Shown: piece after piece, positions 29,501 through 37,948 of the stretch
Numbering within the stretch: position 1 is the first letter of the stretch
Layout: each line of letters starts with the position of its first letter
Origin: Lachnospiraceae bacterium
GTDB taxonomy: Bacteria; Bacillota; Clostridia; Lachnospirales; Lachnospiraceae
Direction of reading: 5' to 3'
Assembly (NCBI GenBank): GCA_028689655.1
Contig: JAQVCT010000009.1
Location: forward strand, 45,405-109,404
DNA length: 64,000 nt
Program-made: the position numbers and the translations under genes
Notes under the pieces: generated by a model
What the model was told of the DNA's origin: nothing
What the model saw: only the letters and a program-made list of their open reading frames with translations
Database searches by the model: none

Positions 29501-30161
29501 TTTTCACGATGGCATAATACTCCATTGCATTAAATTCATCCAGAATCACTTCATCCTGTACCTGACGCATATTGCTGGTGACTGCGATGTCAATATTTTC
29601 TCCGGATTTGAGATCTGCCAGAAGATCAGAGATATCATCATAGTAGACTGGCTCATAGGAGAAGCCTTTCTCACTGGCATACTCCTGAAAGTTCTCATTG
29701 TGAGCACTTCCTTCCACCAGCCCGACTCTGACACCCTCATAGGTTTCATAATCTCCCGGGATAATCTTGGTATTATCTGCCCCGGTGGTCATAATGGTGG
29801 AACTGGTACCGATAGATTTCTCAGAGTAATCAAATCGTTCCAGTCTGTCCGGCGTCTTATTGGCCAGTGTGACCATATCGATTTGTCCGTTCTCCAGCAT
29901 GTCCAGCATATCGCTCCAGTTATTATCGTATCCCTCATACTCATATTTCCAGTTATTATAGCGGAGCAGCATCTGTAGGAAATCATAACCATATCCGTTC
30001 ATGGTTCCATCATCATCCATGATATGATAGCCGTCCGAAGAGAAAAAGCCCACCCGCACAGTACGCTGCTCCGTATTCTCTGTGGCATGCACGCATGTGC
30101 CTGCAGTCATAATGATGCTACAGCATAATAACAGACTCCATAATCGTCTAAGTTTTTTCAT
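26538..30161 (-). CDS. Hybrid sensor kinase with two periplasmic solute-binding domains
   Basis: 1207 residues. Signal peptide (about 1-26), then two tandem family-3 solute-binding domains (about 35-250 and 280-500), a membrane helix (PIFVLFVIVCAVIVLFIILLL split near residue 525), a PAS-like region (about 560-680), HisKA with SKMSHEIRTPLNAVIGY, HATPase with NLLSNAMKFTP, DTGIGM and GSGLGLSITY, a first receiver that lacks the acidic pair (VVGNEKDS) but keeps IIDWNM and AKPL, and a complete second receiver (LLAEDNAMN, MDVQMPVMDG, SKPVD). EvgS/BvgS-like plan. Likely senses amino acids or small ligands; output regulator not visible. GGAG lies 7 nt upstream of the ATG. Confidence 0.93.
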   Translation of the reverse strand: MKKLRRLWSLLLCCSIIMTAGTCVHATENTEQRTVRVGFFSSDGYHIMDDDGTMNGYGYDFLQMLLRYNNWKYEYEGYDNNWSDMLDMLENGQIDMVTLANKTPDRLERFDYSEKSIGTSSTIMTTGADNTKIIPGDYETYEGVRVGLVEGSAHNENFQEYASEKGFSYEPVYYDDISDLLADLKSGENIDIAVTSNMRQVQDEVILDEFNAMEYYAIVKKGNTALLEEINQGIAQLNVYSPDWRTVLFQKYYQDINSKAISFSVDERAYLKELKDDNTVIKIAMNPELRPYSYFEEGVAKGIAPVIFKEIAGRLGIQYEILSSKDRWEYKEQLASGEADIDLTAYLDYSLAQRYNLKETDAYINSTIAMLTRRDSDTDKNTMVVAALRDPTEYMGFNNDLIYPFHYKEYESTQDCIDAVKRGDADATFQYVYIAEQAATADYTNRLQYTIMPDFSFGLTIGVNDEKDHRLLSILNKGVNSLATSYTQGVMLEESTNVTHSTELISIAYEHPIFVLFVIVCAVIVLFIILLLIQTNRNQKNKLLASMEKGRFIGYVCESYETVVEVNLKENFKTTYYMAEGKLLEEKEPYIPFDRAYFQDIVPEEELQQVVEAFADTTTRRMIRQEGSEQYFECRVKDGDGDYNWYSYIIKAVPRDEKHPENYVIFKKNIQSSKQNEEQQRQILKDALESAQNASAAKGQFLSKMSHEIRTPLNAVIGYMKIARDSAENPSKVMHCVENSEIAAKHLLNIINNVLDISAIESGGMKIAHEQFDLKSQLTTISTMFFNQTKEKDVKFCVSLLDVTEEKVIGDGLRVNQILMNLLSNAMKFTPKDGTIKLSVTQVQLDEKRVFMKFMVSDTGIGMSEEYRQRLFKPFEQESATTAQKYGGSGLGLSITYNLIQMMGGSIDVISKQGEGSTFVVSLHFEKCEEQNAQEMQHDYSHVRALVVGNEKDSCDYIKALLKRCKVKSDVSMGVEKAVQQLRRRMETEFKYDLCIIDWNMSYEEMSDLISRMREVCKMEQPIFVATTYDVVEFEDEAKKIGVDKVIAKPLFQSSLFDLLVSTYGKYEPVSSGEEKSDRLKGVHVLLAEDNAMNLEIAMEILQKAGLVVDAVTDGRQAVDRFTVQPAGTYQAILMDVQMPVMDGYQATGAIRRSAHPEAATIPIIAMTANAFAEDMNNALASGMNGHISKPVDYDKLYAILEKYCAL

Positions 30162-30203
30162 ATGTATGCTCCATTCTCTTGCTTAACCTATGGTATAATT
30201 TAT

Positions 30204-30232
30204 ATTTTAACCTATCCTGATCAAAATGTCAG
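30204..30232 (-). promoter_or_regulatory. Promoter of the hybrid sensor kinase
   Basis: Minus strand: CTGACA, 17 bp, TAAAAT, about 40 nt before the ATG. Confidence 0.55.
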
Positions 30233-30294
30233 CCTCATTTGATACCGGAGCATACATATTTTGATAAGTTTATATATGGAAGTATTACAGACAT

Positions 30295-30349
30295 GGCAGT
30301 ATTATTTATGATGCTGCCGATAGGAAATTTCGGAGAAGTTTCCTATCGA
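30295..30349. repeat. Dispersed 50-bp hairpin repeat, copy 1
   Basis: Begins GGCAGTATTATTTATGATGC and ends in a perfect hairpin with 10-bp arms, CGATAGGAAA / TTTCCTATCG. The reverse complement of 37883-37934 is closely similar over its length. Intergenic, between the sensor kinase promoter and the rny terminator. Confidence 0.8.
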
Positions 30350-30352
30350 ATC

Positions 30353-30405
30353 AAAAAAGAGTGATAAAATTACTATTTCTTTAAAAATAGTTTTTATCAC
30401 TCTTT
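30353..30405 (-). terminator. Intrinsic terminator of rny
   Basis: Stem AAAGAGTGATAAAA / TTTTATCACTCTTT with an inner ACTATT/AATAGT stem, followed by six T on the minus strand. Confidence 0.88.
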
Positions 30406-30431
30406 AAAAAGCTCGTTTTGACTAGCTAAAA

Positions 30432-31979
30432 TTACTTCGCATAATCTACAACACGGCTTTCTCTTATTACATTAACTTTGATCTGACCTGGATATTCTAG
30501 TTCTGCTTCAATTTGTTTTGAAACATCTCTTGCTAATAATACCATATCAGCATCGCTAATTTGTTCTGGAACTACCATAACACGAATCTCTCTACCTGCT
30601 TGAATAGCAAATGATTTGTCAACGCCTTTGAAATTGTTGGTTATATCTTCTAATTGTCTCAGTCTACTAGTATATGTTTCAAGAGTCTCTCTTCTCGCAC
30701 CTGGTCTAGCAGCGGAAATCGTATCTGCAGCTTGTACAAGACATGCGATCAATGATTGTGGTTCTACATCTCCATGATGAGACTCTACAGCATTAATAAC
30801 GATTGCTGATTCTTTGTATTTTCTACATAATTCAACACCAAGTTGAATATGTGAGCCTTCCATCTCGTGATCTACAGCTTTACCAATATCGTGAAGTAAA
30901 CCTGCACGTTTCGCCATTCTAACATCTAATCCCATCTCAGATGCCAGCAATCCTGAAAGCTGTGCTACCTCGATAGAATGTTTTAACGCATTTTGACCAT
31001 AACTAGTTCTAAACTTCATCTTACCAAGTAATCTTACTAATTCAGGATGAATGCCATGTACACCAACTTCCAATGTTGCGGCTTCACCTTCCTCTTTAAT
31101 CATTACTTCTACTTCTTTTTGCGCCTTTTCTACCATCTCTTCGATTCTAGCTGGATGAATACGTCCATCTACAATCAATTTCTCAAGGGCAATTCTTGCA
31201 ACCTCACGTCTGATTGGATCAAATCCGGATAAAATTACTGCTTCCGGTGTATCATCGATGATTAAATCAACACCAGTCAGGGTTTCGAGAGTTCTAATAT
31301 TTCTACCCTCTCTACCGATAATTCTACCTTTCATTTCGTCATTTGGAAGTTGTACAACAGAAATCGTAGTCTCTGATACATGATCAGCCGCACATCTTTG
31401 GATGGCAGTTACTACATATTCCTTTGCTTTTTTGTCTGCTTCTTCTTTTGCTTTGCTCTCCATTTCTTTGATGAGCATTGCGCTTTCATGCTTTACTTCG
31501 TCTTCAACAATTTTCAATAAATAATCTTTTGCTTGTTCGGAGGTTAATCCAGAGATTCGTTCCAGTTCCTGTACCCTTTGCTCATTTAATTTTGCTATGT
31601 CTTGTTTTTGTTTTGATAACTCTTCTTCTTTTGCCATCAAGCTTGATTCTTTTTTCTCAATCGCATCAGCTTTCTTATCAATGTTCTCTTCTTTTTGCTG
31701 AACGCGTCTTTCATAACGCTGCGCTTCGGCTCTGCGTTCTTTGATCTCTTTATCCAATTCGTTTTTCGTACGAATAGATTCTTCTTTGACCTCTAACAGA
31801 CCTTCACGTTTTTTTGTCTCAGCAGCTTTCAGAGCTTCATCAATAATTTCTCTGGCTTTGTCTTCTGCATTGCCAATTTGGGACTCTACAATCTTCTTTC
31901 TGTACGTAGTTCCAATTGCGGCACCTACAGGTACACCAATCACAAGAGTTATTATGACAGCAATCATAATTCCAGCCAT
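30432..31979 (-). CDS. rny: Ribonuclease Y
   Basis: About 515 residues. N-terminal membrane anchor ([19 protein letters not shown]), long charged coiled coil (about 30-200), KH domain with [15 protein letters not shown], and HD domain with [12 protein letters not shown] and [12 protein letters not shown]. Membrane-bound endonuclease starting mRNA decay. An in-frame GTG at 31991 directly abuts the Shine-Dalgarno, so the ATG at 31979 is used, 11 nt from AGGAGG. Belongs to the conserved recA-recX-rny region, but has its own promoter and terminator. Confidence 0.96.
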   Translation of the reverse strand: MAGIMIAVIITLVIGVPVGAAIGTTYRKKIVESQIGNAEDKAREIIDEALKAAETKKREGLLEVKEESIRTKNELDKEIKERRAEAQRYERRVQQKEENIDKKADAIEKKESSLMAKEEELSKQKQDIAKLNEQRVQELERISGLTSEQAKDYLLKIVEDEVKHESAMLIKEMESKAKEEADKKAKEYVVTAIQRCAADHVSETTISVVQLPNDEMKGRIIGREGRNIRTLETLTGVDLIIDDTPEAVILSGFDPIRREVARIALEKLIVDGRIHPARIEEMVEKAQKEVEVMIKEEGEAATLEVGVHGIHPELVRLLGKMKFRTSYGQNALKHSIEVAQLSGLLASEMGLDVRMAKRAGLLHDIGKAVDHEMEGSHIQLGVELCRKYKESAIVINAVESHHGDVEPQSLIACLVQAADTISAARPGARRETLETYTSRLRQLEDITNNFKGVDKSFAIQAGREIRVMVVPEQISDADMVLLARDVSKQIEAELEYPGQIKVNVIRESRVVDYAK

Positions 31980-32072
31980 ATACAGGAGCACCTCCTTATT
32001 TAATTTTCATTGTACGAATATCAATATTGAATGTAATAAATACATTCTAATACACAATTTTACAACACTTAA

Positions 32073-32101
32073 ATTTTAAACTGTATTTATAGTTATGTCA
32101 A
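32073..32101 (-). promoter_or_regulatory. SigA-type promoter of rny
   Basis: Minus strand: TTGACA, 17 bp, TAAAAT. It lies right after the recX stop codon. Leader of about 90 nt. Confidence 0.75.
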
Positions 32102-32115
32102 GTAAAACAAGTTTT

Positions 32116-32739
32116 TCAATCATAAAATTCAGCAGTTTGTATAACTTTTTTGATATTTTCCGACGTGAAACCCTTTCTGTATAAGAATCCATATAATTTC
32201 ATTTTTTCCTGGGAAGTAGCAGTTTCCCAATCAAAGTGCCTCTTCTCCACCAGCTTTTTGATCAACTGTATCTCATTCTCTTTCATCTCGTCTGACTCTA
32301 TCTGTTCGAAGAATTCTTTTATGATGTCTTTCTGAATCCCCTTTTTCATCAGATCCTGTTCGATCCTTTTCCTGCTTCTGTAAGACAATTGGTAAGTAAT
32401 GTACTGCTGTGCATATCGTCTGTCATCAATATACCGATAAGACTTCACATAATCTACAGCTTCCTGTATGATCTCATCGGGATAAAAGCCTTGTCTCAAT
32501 TTATCCCGCAGCTGTTTTTCCGTGTATTCTCTATCTTTAAGTAAATTCAAGCTTCGAAGCTTTGCCCTTTTAGGCAACACCTTCTGCATAATCTCATCAT
32601 AATCTTCCTGCTTTAATTCCTCGCCCAATTTCACATGGTATAGACGCAGTTCGCCTTTGTATAATACAAAGGCGAACTCCTCATCTATATATACTTTGCT
32701 TCTCGCTTTTGATACTTCTGTAACATTCGTTACGGTCAT
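32116..32739 (-). CDS. recX: Regulatory protein RecX
   Basis: 207 residues, built of RecX three-helix repeats (for example LLKDREYTEKQLRDKL and AVDYVKSYRYIDDRRYAQQY, FLYRKGFTSENI). RecX binds RecA filaments and limits recombinase activity. Start at 32739 is set by AGGAGG 6 nt upstream; an earlier in-frame ATG is rejected. It follows recA by 56 bp on the same strand, so it is probably induced with recA in the SOS response. Confidence 0.94.
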   Translation of the reverse strand: MTVTNVTEVSKARSKVYIDEEFAFVLYKGELRLYHVKLGEELKQEDYDEIMQKVLPKRAKLRSLNLLKDREYTEKQLRDKLRQGFYPDEIIQEAVDYVKSYRYIDDRRYAQQYITYQLSYRSRKRIEQDLMKKGIQKDIIKEFFEQIESDEMKENEIQLIKKLVEKRHFDWETATSQEKMKLYGFLYRKGFTSENIKKVIQTAEFYD

Positions 32740-32795
32740 GAAGTACCTCCTCTGCACCTGCAAGCTATTACTATAGGTGCTTTTTTAATTTTACC

Positions 32796-33920
32796 TTATT
32801 TTACTTCCGCGGTGTCTGTTTTTACAGCATCTGTTTTTACTGCATCTGCCTTTGCTGCTTTTGTACCTTTTGTTGCTTTTTCTGCAGGCGCATTCTTTAC
32901 ATCCTCTTTTGCATCGTCCTTTGAACCATCCAGCTTATAATAGGCTCTGACTTTTGCTTCCACCTCCGTACATATGTCTGGATTTTCTTTGAGATAAGTC
33001 TTTGCATTTTCTCTGCCCTGTCCGATCTTATTGCCTTCATAAGCATACCATGCACCGCTCTTATTGATAATATTTACTTCCGCAGCAAGATCCAGGATAT
33101 CCCCTTGACTTGAAATACCTTCTCCGAACATGATATCGAACTCTGCTTCCTTAAATGGCGGCGCAATCTTATTTTTCACTACTTTCACTCTTGTTCTGTT
33201 ACCAATTACCTCTCCGCTCTGTTTCAAAGATTCGATTCTACGTACATCCAAACGAACAGAAGAATAGAATTTTAGCGCACGTCCACCTGTGGTCGTCTCA
33301 GGGCTTCCGAACATGACACCCACCTTTTCACGTAACTGGTTGATAAAGATAACGGTACAATTAGATTTACTGATTACCGCTGTCAGTTTACGCAATGCCT
33401 GTGACATCAATCTTGCCTGTAATCCCACATGAGTATCTCCCATTTCTCCATCGATCTCTGCCTTGGGAACCAGTGCTGCAACAGAATCCACTACCACAAT
33501 ATCAATAGCACCCGAACGCACCATAGTCTCCGTGATCTCAAGACCCTGTTCCCCTGTATCGGGCTGTGAAATATACAGATTATCAATATCAACACCTATA
33601 TTCTTGGCATATACGGGATCAAGTGCATGCTCTGCATCGATAAATCCTGCGATTCCGCCTCTCTTTTGTACTTCTGCAATCATATGTAAAGTTACGGTGG
33701 TCTTACCACTGGATTCCGGTCCGTAGATCTCTACGATTCTTCCCCTTGGGATACCGCCAAGTCCTAATGCAATGTCCAGACTTAAAGATCCCGTAGGAAT
33801 CGTCTCCACGTTCATCTGTACCGCCGGGTCTCCCAGCTTCATAACAGCCCCTTTTCCAAATTGTCTCTCTATCTGTCCCAATGCGGCATCTAGTGCCTTT
33901 AATTTGTCTTCTCTTTCCAT
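32796..33920 (-). CDS. recA: Recombinase RecA
   Basis: 374 residues. Walker [10 protein letters not shown] near residue 65, Walker [10 protein letters not shown], the MAW-type [17 protein letters not shown] block and the DNA-binding loop [14 protein letters not shown]. Homologous strand exchange and SOS co-protease. Start at 33920 is set by AAGGAG 7 nt upstream; 24 extra in-frame codons upstream overlap the operator region and are not coding. The C-terminus has an unusual Ala/Lys tail with a short repeat ([18 protein letters not shown]). Two LexA boxes and a clear promoter lie upstream. Confidence 0.98.
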   Translation of the reverse strand: MEREDKLKALDAALGQIERQFGKGAVMKLGDPAVQMNVETIPTGSLSLDIALGLGGIPRGRIVEIYGPESSGKTTVTLHMIAEVQKRGGIAGFIDAEHALDPVYAKNIGVDIDNLYISQPDTGEQGLEITETMVRSGAIDIVVVDSVAALVPKAEIDGEMGDTHVGLQARLMSQALRKLTAVISKSNCTVIFINQLREKVGVMFGSPETTTGGRALKFYSSVRLDVRRIESLKQSGEVIGNRTRVKVVKNKIAPPFKEAEFDIMFGEGISSQGDILDLAAEVNIINKSGAWYAYEGNKIGQGRENAKTYLKENPDICTEVEAKVRAYYKLDGSKDDAKEDVKNAPAEKATKGTKAAKADAVKTDAVKTDTAEVK

Positions 33921-33940
33921 ACCGGATCTCCTTCTTTTCA

Positions 33941-33952
33941 GAACATCTGTTC
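33941..33952. promoter_or_regulatory. LexA box 1 of recA
   Basis: GAACATCTGTTC, a perfect GAAC-N4-GTTC dyad of the Gram-positive LexA (DinR) type, in the recA leader, 20 bp before the start codon. Confidence 0.8.
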
Positions 33953-33963
33953 TCATATGATTC

Positions 33964-33992
33964 ATACTAAAACATTTGTTCGGTTTTGTCAA
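33964..33992 (-). promoter_or_regulatory. Promoter of recA
   Basis: Minus strand: TTGACA, 17 bp, TAGTAT. LexA box 2 fills the spacer. Confidence 0.75.
33970..33981. promoter_or_regulatory. LexA box 2 of recA
   Basis: On the minus strand CGAACAAATGTTTT matches CGAACRNRYGTTYC at 13 of 14 positions. It lies between the -35 and the -10, where a bound repressor would block polymerase. Confidence 0.75.
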
Positions 33993-34013
33993 CTTATATT
34001 TTATATTTTATTT

Positions 34014-34156
34014 CTATCTTGGTTCTATTACTATTTCTATTCTTGGTACTATTCTTGGTTCTATACTTATTTCCATACTTGTTTCTATTCTTGTTTCTAT
34101 TCTTGGTTCTATACTTATTTCTATATTTGTTTCTATATTTGTTTCTATTCTAGGTT
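34014..34156. repeat. 12-bp T-rich minisatellite, 12 units
   Basis: Twelve degenerate units of the form CTATTCTTGGTT or CTATATTTGTTT. They fill part of the 522-bp gap between recA and the zinc-ribbon gene, the rest of which (34157-34442) shows nothing clear. The array happens to be open in several frames because 12 is a multiple of three. Confidence 0.9.
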
Positions 34157-34442
34157 CTATCAGGTGCTGTCTTTGACTCACAAGAATCATTTTACCGCAC
34201 GCATTGTCCCATAAACATCCCTCAATGGCATCTCCTCCCATCATTTATCGTTTTTTTGAAAATATATGGCAGATTTGCCAGAAAATAATAGAAAACATAG
34301 CAAACAGATTCTGCTACATGATCGACCTCAATACTGTAACATAGGACGTCCTGCTTGTAAATGCATTTTTTAAGGACAGTCCCTTTTCTAAGAACTGTCC
34401 TCATTGATTCATTTTTCATACAGGCAATTCCCTGTTCACATC

Positions 34443-36023
34443 TTAAAACGATTTCAAATACTTTTCATAATCCTTAAATGTGACCGTCACCCATCCGGAA
34501 TACGCGGAAGAGGCATAATTAAATCCCACTTCCATCCCCTGAGGTGTATAGAAAATAATACTCTGTGTACTGTCATTCAGATACTCTGCCAATTCCTCCA
34601 GTGTACTGTCATCCACGATGGCAACAGGACCATCCGTCTCATTCTGCGCAACATTACGATCCTTGAAGACCTGTGCAAATTTCTCGTCAATGTCCAAAAT
34701 GCCGTCATTTTTTATAATGCTGCCATTCTGGAGATCAATATTGATTCCATATAAGTCAAATCCGGCTCCTTCATCAATATACCAATGTTCATCCAGCACA
34801 ATACTCATGACTTTGTCGTCATTGAAAGTCACATATGAATCTGTATTCAATTCCAGCGTACCCTCGTATCCACTCTCCCCATAGCTGTCAAAATAGTTGC
34901 CTGCCATGTAAGCCGAATACATTAATATATCATTGTTCAGTTCTTCCAGATTCGGAATATCCCCCTCCAGCTGATAGTAGCCTACACGAATGGCAACATT
35001 GCCTTCATCGGAATAGTATTCATAATATTCTCTGTTTATTTTATAAGCAACGCTTTCGTCAATACTTTCACAAATACTGTCATAATACTCACCTGTGAAC
35101 TCAGATCTGTCGTGATTCTGATGATCTGTTCCCCAGCTATTGACATATCCATCTGCCAGGAATGGGTCTTCTCCTGTAGACTGATCCGGTGTGAAAGGTT
35201 CCTCCGTACCACGATCTTCGCCATTGTCAAAAGGTGACTCCGTATTATTTCCCTTGGACTCTCCATCGGGATTCTCATAGGTATAAGGCTCGCTTTGCGT
35301 CATCTGTGTCTGAACTGTCTTCATCGTCAGAAAACCAACGATAATAACTACGATGATCCCCAATACAAAAATCGTACCTACAATGGCCAGCGCCACGATC
35401 AGACCTGTGTTCTGTCCCTTCTTCTGTCCCTGGCTGTTTTGATACTGATTCCCCGGATACTGTGGACCATTTGGGTATGGATTTCTCTGGTACGACTGTT
35501 GCTGCGTATTCTGATATGGGGTTCCCGGATATGGCTGCTGCACATTCTGGTACTGGTTTCCCGGATATAACTGCTGTTGGTTATTCTGCTGTTGATTATT
35601 CTGATACTGCTCTCCCTGGTATGGCTGGCTGTTCTGCACTGCATTTCTTCTCTCACTATAGACTCCATGCTGGAGCATAGGGTCGAGGGGTTGTTGAGCA
35701 TCGCCATTAAAATCCTCACTGCGTTCGGATGGGCTCTGCGTAGGCAATGCCTCCTCTGGAGGCATCACAGGTTGAGCATCGCCATTAAAATCCTCACTGC
35801 GTTCGGATGGGCTCTGCGTAGGCAATGCCTCCTCTGGAGGCATCACAGGTTGAGCATCGCCATTAAAATCCTCACTGCGTTCGGATGGGCTCTGTACTTG
35901 CAATACCTCCTCTGGAGGCATCACAGGTAACTGATAACCACAACTTTGGCACACACCGTCTTTTGTCACTGCCCCACATTTCGGACAAAAATCAAATTTA
36001 CCCTTTTGTTCATTCATAAGCAT
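34443..36023 (-). CDS. Zinc-ribbon membrane protein with repeat-expanded N-terminus
   Basis: 526 residues. Zinc ribbon at the start (FCPKCGAVTKDGVCQSCGY, residues about 12-30), then three 26-residue repeats containing PSERSEDFNGDAQP (about 33-110), a Tyr/Gln/Pro-rich stretch (about 125-205), one membrane helix (LIVALAIVGTIFVLGIIVVI split near 215), an acidic linker, and an outer domain of about 230 residues whose end (DEHWYIDEGAGFDLYGI, FYTPQGMEVGF) resembles DUF3298/RsiV-type domains. The 78-bp repeats are nearly identical in DNA. Function unknown. It is inserted between cinA and recA, which are usually adjacent. Confidence 0.8.
   Translation of the reverse strand: MLMNEQKGKFDFCPKCGAVTKDGVCQSCGYQLPVMPPEEVLQVQSPSERSEDFNGDAQPVMPPEEALPTQSPSERSEDFNGDAQPVMPPEEALPTQSPSERSEDFNGDAQQPLDPMLQHGVYSERRNAVQNSQPYQGEQYQNNQQQNNQQQLYPGNQYQNVQQPYPGTPYQNTQQQSYQRNPYPNGPQYPGNQYQNSQGQKKGQNTGLIVALAIVGTIFVLGIIVVIIVGFLTMKTVQTQMTQSEPYTYENPDGESKGNNTESPFDNGEDRGTEEPFTPDQSTGEDPFLADGYVNSWGTDHQNHDRSEFTGEYYDSICESIDESVAYKINREYYEYYSDEGNVAIRVGYYQLEGDIPNLEELNNDILMYSAYMAGNYFDSYGESGYEGTLELNTDSYVTFNDDKVMSIVLDEHWYIDEGAGFDLYGINIDLQNGSIIKNDGILDIDEKFAQVFKDRNVAQNETDGPVAIVDDSTLEELAEYLNDSTQSIIFYTPQGMEVGFNYASSAYSGWVTVTFKDYEKYLKSF
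35693..35926. repeat. Three 78-bp in-frame repeats inside the zinc-ribbon gene
   Basis: Units begin at 35693, 35771 and 35849; the first two are identical over long stretches and the third diverges at its end. Each has a TGCCTCC-TCT-GGAGGCA hairpin (the third a shorter version) and the core CCTCACTGCGTTCGG, which also occurs in rqcH at 42715-42820. Confidence 0.92.
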
Positions 36024-36042
36024 TTATACCTTTCTGGTTACT

Positions 36043-37305
36043 TTAATCTTTAAATGTCACTTGACTAAAATATTCTAAAATACATTTTCTCATCAATACC
36101 AGTGCCGCTGCCACTGTGCTCTGTCTTACTTTCTCACGGTTTCCGTTAAAATGACATTCTTTCACTGTCACTTTGCCACAAACACTGCAGCCAATGTAGA
36201 CGAGACCAACTGGTTTCTCCGGTGTTCCGCCGTCCGGTCCTGCAATACCTGTCACGGATACCGTCACATCTGATTTTGTAATTGCAGCAGCGTATTTTGC
36301 CATTTCCCGCGCCACGACTTCGCTGACTGCACCATTTTTCGCCAACACATTTTTCTTAATTCCCAGAATCTTTCTCTTTGCTTTATTAGAATATGTAATG
36401 TGTCCGGATTTATAGACTTCTGATACCCCCGGCACGTTGATCAGCCTTGCTGCCAGCATACCGCCTGTACAGGATTCCACTGTGGAGACCGTAAGTTTAT
36501 TCGCCAAAAGTAAATCCACCACTGATTTTTCCAGCGTGATATTTTCTTCCGTTGTATAGACATTCTCCCCGAATCTTACCTTCAACTCTTTTACCAGAGG
36601 TTTCACTAATTTCTTTGCTTCTTTTTCGCTTTCTGCCTTTGCGGTGACGCGAAGATGTACCTCTCCCATCTTAGCATAAGGTGCCAGTGTGGGATTGGAC
36701 TGTTCATCCATGAGATCAACCACCACAGTTTCCACCTGGCTCTCACTGATACCGCAAATCTTAACGGTCTGTGAATAGATCGTCCCTGGCTCCAGTTCCC
36801 TCAGATATGCTGTCACCGTTCCCTCAAACATGGGTTTCAGTTCATTTGGTGGTCCAGGCAGCAGAATCAAATGCTTGCCATTTTCTTCCATAATAATCCC
36901 CGGTGCTGTTCCGTTCTCATTGTCTACCACAATACAGCCCCCTGGAACCATAGCCTGTTTCCAGTTATTCTCTGTGATATCCATGTTTCTATTGTTAAAA
37001 TACTGTTCGATCAACTCTTTGGAATGTTGGTCAAATTTCAATTCTCTGTTCCATGCTTTCGCAGCGGCGTCCTTGGTGAGATCATCCTTTGTAGGCCCCA
37101 AACCTCCGGAAAGGATCACAATATCCGCCCTGTCACAGGCTGCATGAATACTCTCTATCAAACGCTCCTCATTATCTCCCACCACGCTCTGATGATAACA
37201 GGAAAATCCAAGCGTTGCACATTTCTCAGCCAAATAGGCTGCATTTGTATTTACGATGTTGCCCAATAATAGTTCCGTTCCTACAGAAATCAATTCAACA
37301 ATCAT
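36043..37305 (-). CDS. cinA: CinA: competence/damage-inducible protein, nicotinamide-nucleotide amidase
   Basis: 420 residues. N-terminal MoCF-like domain (GTELLLGNIVNTNA, LSGGLGPTKDDLT, LLPGPPNEL) and C-terminal CinA amidase domain (TVESCTGGMLAARL, VSVTGIAGPDGGTPEKPVGLVY). The C-terminal part releases ammonia from nicotinamide mononucleotide in NAD salvage. It overlaps the pgsA stop codon by 1 bp (TAATG), so the two are translationally coupled. The pgsA-cinA-recA order is common in Firmicutes. Confidence 0.96.
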   Translation of the reverse strand: MIVELISVGTELLLGNIVNTNAAYLAEKCATLGFSCYHQSVVGDNEERLIESIHAACDRADIVILSGGLGPTKDDLTKDAAAKAWNRELKFDQHSKELIEQYFNNRNMDITENNWKQAMVPGGCIVVDNENGTAPGIIMEENGKHLILLPGPPNELKPMFEGTVTAYLRELEPGTIYSQTVKICGISESQVETVVVDLMDEQSNPTLAPYAKMGEVHLRVTAKAESEKEAKKLVKPLVKELKVRFGENVYTTEENITLEKSVVDLLLANKLTVSTVESCTGGMLAARLINVPGVSEVYKSGHITYSNKAKRKILGIKKNVLAKNGAVSEVVAREMAKYAAAITKSDVTVSVTGIAGPDGGTPEKPVGLVYIGCSVCGKVTVKECHFNGNREKVRQSTVAAALVLMRKCILEYFSQVTFKD

Positions 37306-37844
37306 TATTTAACATCCTCTTTCATCACATTTTTGTTCTTCACCAGATAATCGATCAAAGATACCACTGTCAAAATAAGGGCGATCCAGATGACGATCTG
37401 TGTCACAATCGTTAATAGTTCAATATTGGCTATGAGCAGGCATATCATGATCATTTGGAAAGTTGTCTTAAATTTACCCCAATAGCTGGCCGCAATGACG
37501 ATGCCATTATCCGCTGCAATAAGGCGAAAACCACTGATAATAAATTCACGGCTGATAATGATAATTACCATCCAGGCTGCCAGTTGTTTTGTCTCCACCA
37601 GGCAGATCATGGCAGAACACACTAATAATTTGTCAGCCAGGGGATCCATGAATTTTCCAAAGTTCGTTACCAGGTTATATTTGCGGGCAATCTTTCCATC
37701 CAGCATATCTGTGAGACTTGCAATGATAAAGAGAGCAAGCGCAATCCATTTGGACGCTGCACCGGCATAATCCGTCAACATAAAAAATACAAAAAATGGA
37801 ATCATGAATACACGTAAAATTGTTAATTTATTAGGTAAGTTCAT
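37305..37844 (-). CDS. pgsA: CDP-diacylglycerol-glycerol-3-phosphate 3-phosphatidyltransferase
   Basis: 179 residues, membrane protein with about five helices. The CDP-alcohol phosphotransferase signature is complete: SLTDMLDGKIARKY then GKFMDPLADK. Makes phosphatidylglycerol phosphate, the committed step to phosphatidylglycerol and cardiolipin. Start codon has a clear upstream GAGG. First gene of pgsA-cinA. A dispersed hairpin repeat lies between it and rimO. Confidence 0.97.
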   Translation of the reverse strand: MNLPNKLTILRVFMIPFFVFFMLTDYAGAASKWIALALFIIASLTDMLDGKIARKYNLVTNFGKFMDPLADKLLVCSAMICLVETKQLAAWMVIIIISREFIISGFRLIAADNGIVIAASYWGKFKTTFQMIMICLLIANIELLTIVTQIVIWIALILTVVSLIDYLVKNKNVMKEDVK

Positions 37845-37882
37845 TTTATCCTCCTCGCACCATCCGGTGCTTTCTTAATTTA

Positions 37883-37934
37883 ATAGGAAATTCCTTCGAA
37901 ATTTCCTATCGGCGGCATCATAAATGATACTGCT
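37883..37934. repeat. Dispersed 50-bp hairpin repeat, copy 2 (inverted)
   Basis: Its reverse complement begins GCAGTATCATTTATGATGC and ends with a stem ATAGGAAAT / ATTTCCTAT. It matches 30295-30349 except for a few bases, mostly in the loop. It lies between rimO and pgsA. Confidence 0.8.
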
Positions 37935-37948
37935 AAAATGTGCTCCTC

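Noticed and set aside
34014..34244. Minus-strand open frame with tetrapeptide repeats (IEPR, IETN, IEIS)
   Set aside because: It is produced by the 12-bp minisatellite, which is open in several frames on both strands; no convincing ribosome site.
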